From Azolla caroliniana (taxonomy: Eukaryota; Polypodiophyta): DNA of 64,000 nt. This document shows, piece after piece, positions 57,838 through 64,000 of this stretch (position 1 is the stretch's first letter; every line of letters begins with the position of its first letter). The notes beneath the pieces were generated by a model. It was given only the letters and a program-made list of their open reading frames with translations, made no database searches and was not told where the DNA came from. The stretch covers positions 1 to 64,000 of the forward strand of contig JBHGNT010000059.1 in NCBI GenBank assembly GCA_043228905.1, given 5' to 3'. The position numbers were made by a program, and so were the translations under genes.

Positions 57838-58960
57838 TGCTTGTGTTCGGAACTACCCCGGTTCTCTCTCCGCCTATTTGAGTGTGTCATGGTTGATCCA
57901 CCCTTATATACACAAGGCCATGCATGTCTAGTACATGCATGTCCCTTCCCACGTCCATTCCTATAGACGTTAATGGCATGATCCATACTTGGGCCACGGA
58001 AGAGACCATTCACTTTTCACCACCCCCCTTTACGTGTCCAGGATCCTCCTGCTTCGACCTACCATATCACTAGCCCTATACTCACCTCCATCACACCAGG
58101 AGTGGGATTATGCACTTGGGCATTTCAAATCTACTAACCTATGGACGCTTCGTCCATATTGCAACGTAGACAGTATGTAACCTCATGATAGCCACCTACA
58201 CATGTGATGCCATTGAGGTTGTAGAGTGCGTATGGGCCTCGTAAAACGAGGATAAGGTGGTGAGAAAAGGTTTTTAGGGTGTTGGTTCTCTCCACGAAAA
58301 CGTGCTCGGTGGTTGTGGCCACGAGGGAGTTTAGAATCCATTGCGACCAACATACGGACGACGACACGCGTTTTCATTGTGATTACAAGATCCGTCGTCG
58401 TTGTGGACGCTGCAACCACCGGAGGAATATGAAGGTGGCACCATTCAAGGACAACATTTCTAGGTGAAACATGCGTGGGTTGGTTGGTTCACACGATGAT
58501 GAAAATGGTAGATAGACATGGGAATGTCATGTGGAATCATGTTTGTAGTAGGAGTTACGATCAGCCACTACTATTGCGCACATCATGGTACGGCGAGACA
58601 CGGCATTGTACGAGGGTGGCTTCAATACAACATTGTGATGGCATCGACGTTTGACGAGTTTCGCGTTGCTCGCGAGAGAGATAGCGATAGATGGATAGCG
58701 ATAGATATAGGTAGGGTGGGAGTGGGTAGTGTGCGTGTGGGCACGTTACCTAATCATGCGTGCGTGGAGTTTCATTTTGCTTGTGCAATGAGCGAGCGAG
58801 GGCACGCGACCTGATCGTGCGTGCGTGCGTGCGTGTTGTGCGCGAGCGTGGGAGAAATATGATTGAGAGGGTTATGAGAACGTCAAGACACCACACAGAG
58901 CACACCATTTACATTTACGATGTTCAGAAAGTGTATAGTTGAAAAAGTTATGTACGTTCT

Positions 58961-60037
58961 TTAAAAGTGGCGAATACAAGCGCGTGGGCGAAGATCACAT
59001 TGTTGGAGAAGGCGAGAGGTTGCCACGCTTAGAAGTTGTTCCTCCTCACCGGCCTTGAAACGACGACGTTGTTCCTCATCTTGTCGTCCGGTCATGCGAT
59101 AACGGCGCTCGTCCTCCTCGCGCTCGCTACTGTCTCTCTCTCGCTCGGCATCCTCTTCCCATTGACGACGTTCCCTTGACACTTGGCTATGGCGGTGACC
59201 ATCATTGCGTGCCTCTTCTCCGCTAATGTATAAGGCCTCGCGGAGGCGGTTGCAACGCTCTTCTACGGGGATTTGTTCCACGTTCCTGCAGCATCTTTCG
59301 GAGGGCCTTGCATATCGGCTGATTTCATCCCAAGAGGTGCGACGGCTTCGTCCACGTTCTTCCTTCTCATTACGTTCTTGTAGGTGGCGGACCTGCCCAT
59401 CGACGAAGTTTTGGCACTCTTGCCTCAACTCTCGGTCTCGTGGCTCATCGCGATCGCGGCCGCGACGATCCCGTTCCTCTTCGGACTCTCTCTTGTTGTC
59501 TCTGCGACGTCCTTCATCGAGGGATCCTTCACGACGTCGGTCGCGCCTCTCCTGCTCGACATCCTCCTCCCTACGTCGATCGCGCCTCTCGTCGCGTGAC
59601 TCATCACGATCGCGACCGCGACGATCCCGTTCCTCTTCGGACTCTCTCTTGTTGTCTCCGTAGCGCCCCTCCTCGATGGACCCCTCGCGACGTCCCCCGC
59701 GCCTCTCCTCATCGAAATCCTCCTCCCTGCGTCGATCGCGCCTCTCCTCACGTGGCTCATCGCGATCGTGACTGCGACGATCCCGGTCCTCATCCGACCC
59801 TCTCTTGTTGTCTCTGTAGCGCCTCTCATCGATGGATCCCTCACGACGTCCGCTGCGCCTCTCCTCGTCGACATCCTCCTCCCTACGTCGATCGCGTCTC
59901 TCCTCGTCAATGTCTCCCTCTCTTCGTCGATCGCGCCTCTCCTCTTCGCGATCCCGTCCTACAGATCTAGCATTGGCCGCGCCGCAGGCGGCTAGCATGA
60001 TAACCGCCATGAGGAATATGATAGTGAGCTTCGCCAT
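58961..60037 (-). CDS. 2S-albumin-like storage precursor, copy 19
   Basis: The protein is identical to copy 1. The 3' flank carries two markers found only in units 19-21: C at 58611 (TGTACGAG) and C at 58673 (GCTCGCGAG). Confidence 0.85.
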   Translation of the reverse strand: MAKLTIIFLMAVIMLAACGAANARSVGRDREEERRDRRREGDIDEERRDRRREEDVDEERRSGRREGSIDERRYRDNKRGSDEDRDRRSHDRDEPREERRDRRREEDFDEERRGGRREGSIEEGRYGDNKRESEEERDRRGRDRDESRDERRDRRREEDVEQERRDRRREGSLDEGRRRDNKRESEEERDRRGRDRDEPRDRELRQECQNFVDGQVRHLQERNEKEERGRSRRTSWDEISRYARPSERCCRNVEQIPVEERCNRLREALYISGEEARNDGHRHSQVSRERRQWEEDAERERDSSEREEDERRYRMTGRQDEEQRRRFKAGEEEQLLSVATSRLLQQCDLRPRACIRHF

Positions 60038-61160
60038 TGCTTGTGTTCGGAACTACCCCGGTTCTCTCTCCGCCTATTTGAGTGTGTCATGGTTGATCCA
60101 CCCTTATATACACAAGGCCATGCATGTCTAGTACATGCATGTCCCTTCCCACGTCCATTCCTATAGACGTTAATGGCATGATCCATACTTGGGCCACGGA
60201 AGAGACCATTCACTTTTCACCACCCCCCTTTACGTGTCCAGGATCCTCCTGCTTCGACCTACCATATCACTAGCCCTATACTCACCTCCATCACACCAGG
60301 AGTGGGATTATGCACTTGGGCATTTCAAATCTACTAACCTATGGACGCTTCGTCCATATTGCAACGTAGACAGTATGTAACCTCATGATAGCCACCTACA
60401 CATGTGATGCCATTGAGGTTGTAGAGTGCGTATGGGCCTCGTAAAACGAGGATAAGGTGGTGAGAAAAGGTTTTTAGGGTGTTGGTTCTCTCCACGAAAA
60501 CGTGCTCGGTGGTTGTGGCCACGAGGGAGTTTAGAATCCATTGCGACCAACATACGGACGACGACACGCGTTTTCATTGTGATTACAAGATCCGTCGTCG
60601 TTGTGGACGCTGCAACCACCGGAGGAATATGAAGGTGGCACCATTCAAGGACAACATTTCTAGGTGAAACATGCGTGGGTTGGTTGGTTCACACGATGAT
60701 GAAAATGGTAGATAGACATGGGAATGTCATGTGGAATCATGTTTGTAGTAGGAGTTACGATCAGCCACTACTATTGCGCACATCATGGTACGGCGAGACA
60801 CGGCATTGTACGAGGGTGGCTTCAATACAACATTGTGATGGCATCGACGTTTGACGAGTTTCGCGTTGCTCGCGAGAGAGATAGCGATAGATGGATAGCG
60901 ATAGATATAGGTAGGGTGGGAGTGGGTAGTGTGCGTGTGGGCACGTTACCTAATCATGCGTGCGTGGAGTTTCATTTTGCTTGTGCAATGAGCGAGCGAG
61001 GGCACGCGACCTGATCGTGCGTGCGTGCGTGCGTGTTGTGCGCGAGCGTGGGAGAAATATGATTGAGAGGGTTATGAGAACGTCGAGACACCACACAGAG
61101 CACACCATTTACATTTACGATGTTCAGAAAGTGTATAGTTGAAAAAGTTATGTACGTTCT

Positions 61161-62237
61161 TTAAAAGTGGCGAATACAAGCGCGTGGGCGAAGATCACAT
61201 TGTTGGAGAAGGCGAGAGGTTGCCACGCTTAGAAGTTGTTCCTCCTCACCGGCCTTGAAACGACGACGTTGTTCCTCATCTTGTCGTCCGGTCATGCGAT
61301 AACGGCGCTCGTCCTCCTCGCGCTCGCTACTGTCTCTCTCTCGCTCGGCATCCTCTTCCCATTGACGACGTTCCCTTGACACTTGGCTATGGCGGTGACC
61401 ATCATTGCGTGCCTCTTCTCCGCTAATGTATAAGGCCTCGCGGAGGCGGTTGCAACGCTCTTCTACGGGGATTTGTTCCACGTTCCTGCAGCATCTTTCG
61501 GAGGGCCTTGCATATCGGCTGATTTCATCCCAAGAGGTGCGACGGCTTCGTCCACGTTCTTCCTTCTCATTACGTTCTTGTAGGTGGCGGACCTGCCCAT
61601 CGACGAAGTTTTGGCACTCTTGCCTCAACTCTCGGTCTCGTGGCTCATCGCGATCGCGGCCGCGACGATCCCGTTCCTCTTCGGACTCTCTCTTGTTGTC
61701 TCTGCGACGTCCTTCATCGAGGGATCCTTCACGACGTCGGTCGCGCCTCTCCTGCTCGACATCCTCCTCCCTACGTCGATCGCGCCTCTCGTCGCGTGAC
61801 TCATCACGATCGCGACCGCGACGATCCCGTTCCTCTTCGGACTCTCTCTTGTTGTCTCCGTAGCGCCCCTCCTCGATGGACCCCTCGCGACGTCCCCCGC
61901 GCCTCTCCTCATCGAAATCCTCCTCCCTGCGTCGATCGCGCCTCTCCTCACGTGGCTCATCGCGATCGTGACTGCGACGATCCCGGTCCTCATCCGACCC
62001 TCTCTTGTTGTCTCTGTAGCGCCTCTCATCGATGGATCCCTCACGACGTCCGCTGCGCCTCTCCTCGTCGACATCCTCCTCCCTACGTCGATCGCGTCTC
62101 TCCTCGTCAATGTCTCCCTCTCTTCGTCGATCGCGCCTCTCCTCTTCGCGATCCCGTCCTACAGATCTAGCATTGGCCGCGCCGCAGGCGGCTAGCATGA
62201 TAACCGCCATGAGGAATATGATAGTGAGCTTCGCCAT
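61161..62237 (-). CDS. 2S-albumin-like storage precursor, copy 20
   Basis: The protein is identical to copy 1. The 3' flank has the unit 19-21 markers (60811, 60873) plus G at 61085, shared with unit 18. Confidence 0.85.
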   Translation of the reverse strand: MAKLTIIFLMAVIMLAACGAANARSVGRDREEERRDRRREGDIDEERRDRRREEDVDEERRSGRREGSIDERRYRDNKRGSDEDRDRRSHDRDEPREERRDRRREEDFDEERRGGRREGSIEEGRYGDNKRESEEERDRRGRDRDESRDERRDRRREEDVEQERRDRRREGSLDEGRRRDNKRESEEERDRRGRDRDEPRDRELRQECQNFVDGQVRHLQERNEKEERGRSRRTSWDEISRYARPSERCCRNVEQIPVEERCNRLREALYISGEEARNDGHRHSQVSRERRQWEEDAERERDSSEREEDERRYRMTGRQDEEQRRRFKAGEEEQLLSVATSRLLQQCDLRPRACIRHF

Positions 62238-63360
62238 TGCTTGTGTTCGGAACTACCCCGGTTCTCTCTCCGCCTATTTGAGTGTGTCATGGTTGATCCA
62301 CCCTTATATACACAAGGCCATGCATGTCTAGTACATGCATGTCCCTTCCCACGTCCATTCCTATAGACGTTAATGGCATGATCCATACTTGGGCCACGGA
62401 AGAGACCATTCACTTTTCACCACCCCCCTTTACGTGTCCAGGATCCTCCTGCTTCGACCTACCATATCACTAGCCCTATACTCACCTCCATCACACCAGG
62501 AGTGGGATTATGCACTTGGGCATTTCAAATCTACTAACCTATGGACGCTTCGTCCATATTGCAACGTAGACAGTATGTAACCTCATGATAGCCACCTACA
62601 CATGTGATGCCATTGAGGTTGTAGAGTGCGTATGGGCCTCGTAAAACGAGGATAAGGTGGTGAGAAAAGGTTTTTAGGGTGTTGGTTCTCTCCACGAAAA
62701 CGTGCTCGGTGGTTGTGGCCACGAGGGAGTTTAGAATCCATTGCGACCAACATACGGACGACGACACGCGTTTTCATTGTGATTACAAGATCCGTCGTCG
62801 TTGTGGACGCTGCAACCACCGGAGGAATATGAAGGTGGCACCATTCAAGGACAACATTTCTAGGTGAAACATGCGTGGGTTGGTTGGTTCACACGATGAT
62901 GAAAATGGTAGATAGACATGGGAATGTCATGTGGAATCATGTTTGTAGTAGGAGTTACGATCAGCCACTACTATTGCGCACATCATGGTACGGCGAGACA
63001 CGGCATTGTACGAGGGTGGCTTCAATACAACATTGTGATGGCATCGACGTTTGACGAGTTTCGCGTTGCTCGCGAGAGAGATAGCGATAGATGGATAGCG
63101 ATAGATATAGGTAGGGTGGGAGTGGGTAGTGTGCGTGTGGGCACGTTACCTAATCATGCGTGCGTGGAGTTTCATTTTGCTTGTGCAATGAGCGAGCGAG
63201 GGCACGCGACCTGATCGTGCGTGCGTGCGTGCGTGTTGTGCGCGAGCGTGGGAGAAATATGATTGAGAGGGTTATGAGAACGTCAAGACACCACACAGAG
63301 CACACCATTTACATTTACGATGTTCAGAAAGTGTATAGTTGAAAAAGTTATGTACGTTCT

Positions 63361-64000
63361 TTAAAAGTGGCGAATACAAGCGCGTGGGCGAAGATCACAT
63401 TGTTGGAGAAGGCGAGAGGTTGCCACGCTTAGAAGTTGTTCCTCCTCACCGGCCTTGAAACGACGACGTTGTTCCTCATCTTGTCGTCCGGTCATGCGAT
63501 AACGGCGCTCGTCCTCCTCGCGCTCGCTACTGTCTCTCTCTCGCTCGGCATCCTCTTCCCATTGACGACGTTCCCTTGACACTTGGCTATGGCGGTGACC
63601 ATCATTGCGTGCCTCTTCTCCGCTAATGTATAAGGCCTCGCGGAGGCGGTTGCAACGCTCTTCTACGGGGATTTGTTCCACGTTCCTGCAGCATCTTTCG
63701 GAGGGCCTTGCATATCGGCTGATTTCATCCCAAGAGGTGCGACGGCTTCGTCCACGTTCTTCCTTCTCATTACGTTCTTGTAGGTGGCGGACCTGCCCAT
63801 CGACGAAGTTTTGGCACTCTTGCCTCAACTCTCGGTCTCGTGGCTCATCGCGATCGCGGCCGCGACGATCCCGTTCCTCTTCGGACTCTCTCTTGTTGTC
63901 TCTGCGACGTCCTTCATCGAGGGATCCTTCACGACGTCGGTCGCGCCTCTCCTGCTCGACATCCTCCTCCCTACGTCGATCGCGCCTCTCGTCGCGTGAC
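63361..64000 (-). CDS. 2S-albumin-like storage precursor, copy 21 (partial, cut by window edge)
   Basis: Only the C-terminal part, from about residue 146 to the stop, is in the window. The visible part matches copy 1, with all six domain cysteines and no frameshift. The 3' flank has the unit 19-21 markers (63011, 63073). The start and promoter lie beyond 64000. Confidence 0.85.
   Translation of the reverse strand, partial: SRDERRDRRREEDVEQERRDRRREGSLDEGRRRDNKRESEEERDRRGRDRDEPRDRELRQECQNFVDGQVRHLQERNEKEERGRSRRTSWDEISRYARPSERCCRNVEQIPVEERCNRLREALYISGEEARNDGHRHSQVSRERRQWEEDAERERDSSEREEDERRYRMTGRQDEEQRRRFKAGEEEQLLSVATSRLLQQCDLRPRACIRHF

Larger units (their letters stand above)
18906..64000 (-). 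repeat. Head-to-tail tandem array, period about 2.2 kb, 21 units visible
   Basis: Each unit carries one minus-strand storage-type gene with its promoter and 3' flank. Gene 3' ends lie at 19378, 21578, 23778, 25978, 28178, 30351, 32551, 34751, 36951, 39151, 41353, 43553, 45753, 47955, 50157, 52359, 54559, 56761, 58961, 61161 and 63361. Unit length is 2200 bp, with 2202 bp in the five frameshift copies and 2173 bp in copy 5. By eye, units differ at only a few positions. The left edge is sharp near 18906-18911; the right edge lies outside the window. Unit 1 has extra private differences (one inserted C near 18975, GATAGAGATA near 19112), as expected for an edge copy. Confidence 0.97.

Noticed and set aside
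18906-64000. CRISPR array, satellite DNA or ribosomal repeat as an explanation for the 2.2-kb array
   Set aside because: The unit is a complete protein gene with promoter and signal peptide. No short spacer-repeat structure and no rRNA sequence are present.

Overview
The window is nuclear DNA of a flowering plant. The evidence is two intron-containing genes for chloroplast proteins (a class I fructose-bisphosphate aldolase with a transit peptide, and an OEP24-type outer-envelope pore protein), a plant Ty3/gypsy retroelement, a foldback MITE, and a seed-storage-type gene family with RY-box promoters. The species cannot be named from the sequence.

Layout. 1-7,990: remains of Ty3/gypsy LTR retrotransposons, all reading on the minus strand, in an unusual chain pol - LTR - leader - gag fragment - LTR - leader (leaving the window at base 1). 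Pol is dead: one frame change and several in-frame stops. 7,991-9,260: unassigned sequence, then a LINE-like coding fragment split by a 315-bp MITE with a 7-bp target duplication. 10,044-11,076 (+): three-exon OEP24 gene. 11,077-14,453: no gene seen. 14,454-16,771 (-): six-exon plastid aldolase encoding 400 residues. 16,772-18,905: aldolase promoter rich in microsatellites, then gene-free DNA.

18,906-64,000: a head-to-tail tandem array with a period of about 2,200 bp, running off the right edge. Twenty complete copies and one partial copy of an intronless minus-strand gene lie here. The 358-residue product has a signal peptide, three 52-residue Arg/Glu/Asp-rich modules and a C-terminal 2S-albumin-like domain with six of the usual eight cysteines. 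Each copy has its own promoter with a TATA box, two CATGCATG RY boxes and an ACGTGTC ABRE-type box, the arrangement expected of a seed storage gene. Copies are almost identical. Five carry a 2-bp frameshift at one site, three carry Trp236Cys, and one has lost 27 bp including the first conserved cysteine. Shared variants show higher-order blocks (copies 15-16 resemble 17-18; copies 19-21 share private markers), which points to very recent unequal crossing-over or gene conversion.

The main biological point is the large, young amplification of a nitrogen-rich storage precursor whose modules each contain one Asn at exact 52-residue spacing, which would suit asparaginyl-endopeptidase processing (inference). 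The main technical caution is a 25-base stretch in copy 5 (27,916-27,940) that closely matches a common SMART-type PCR adapter and is probably an assembly or polishing artefact.
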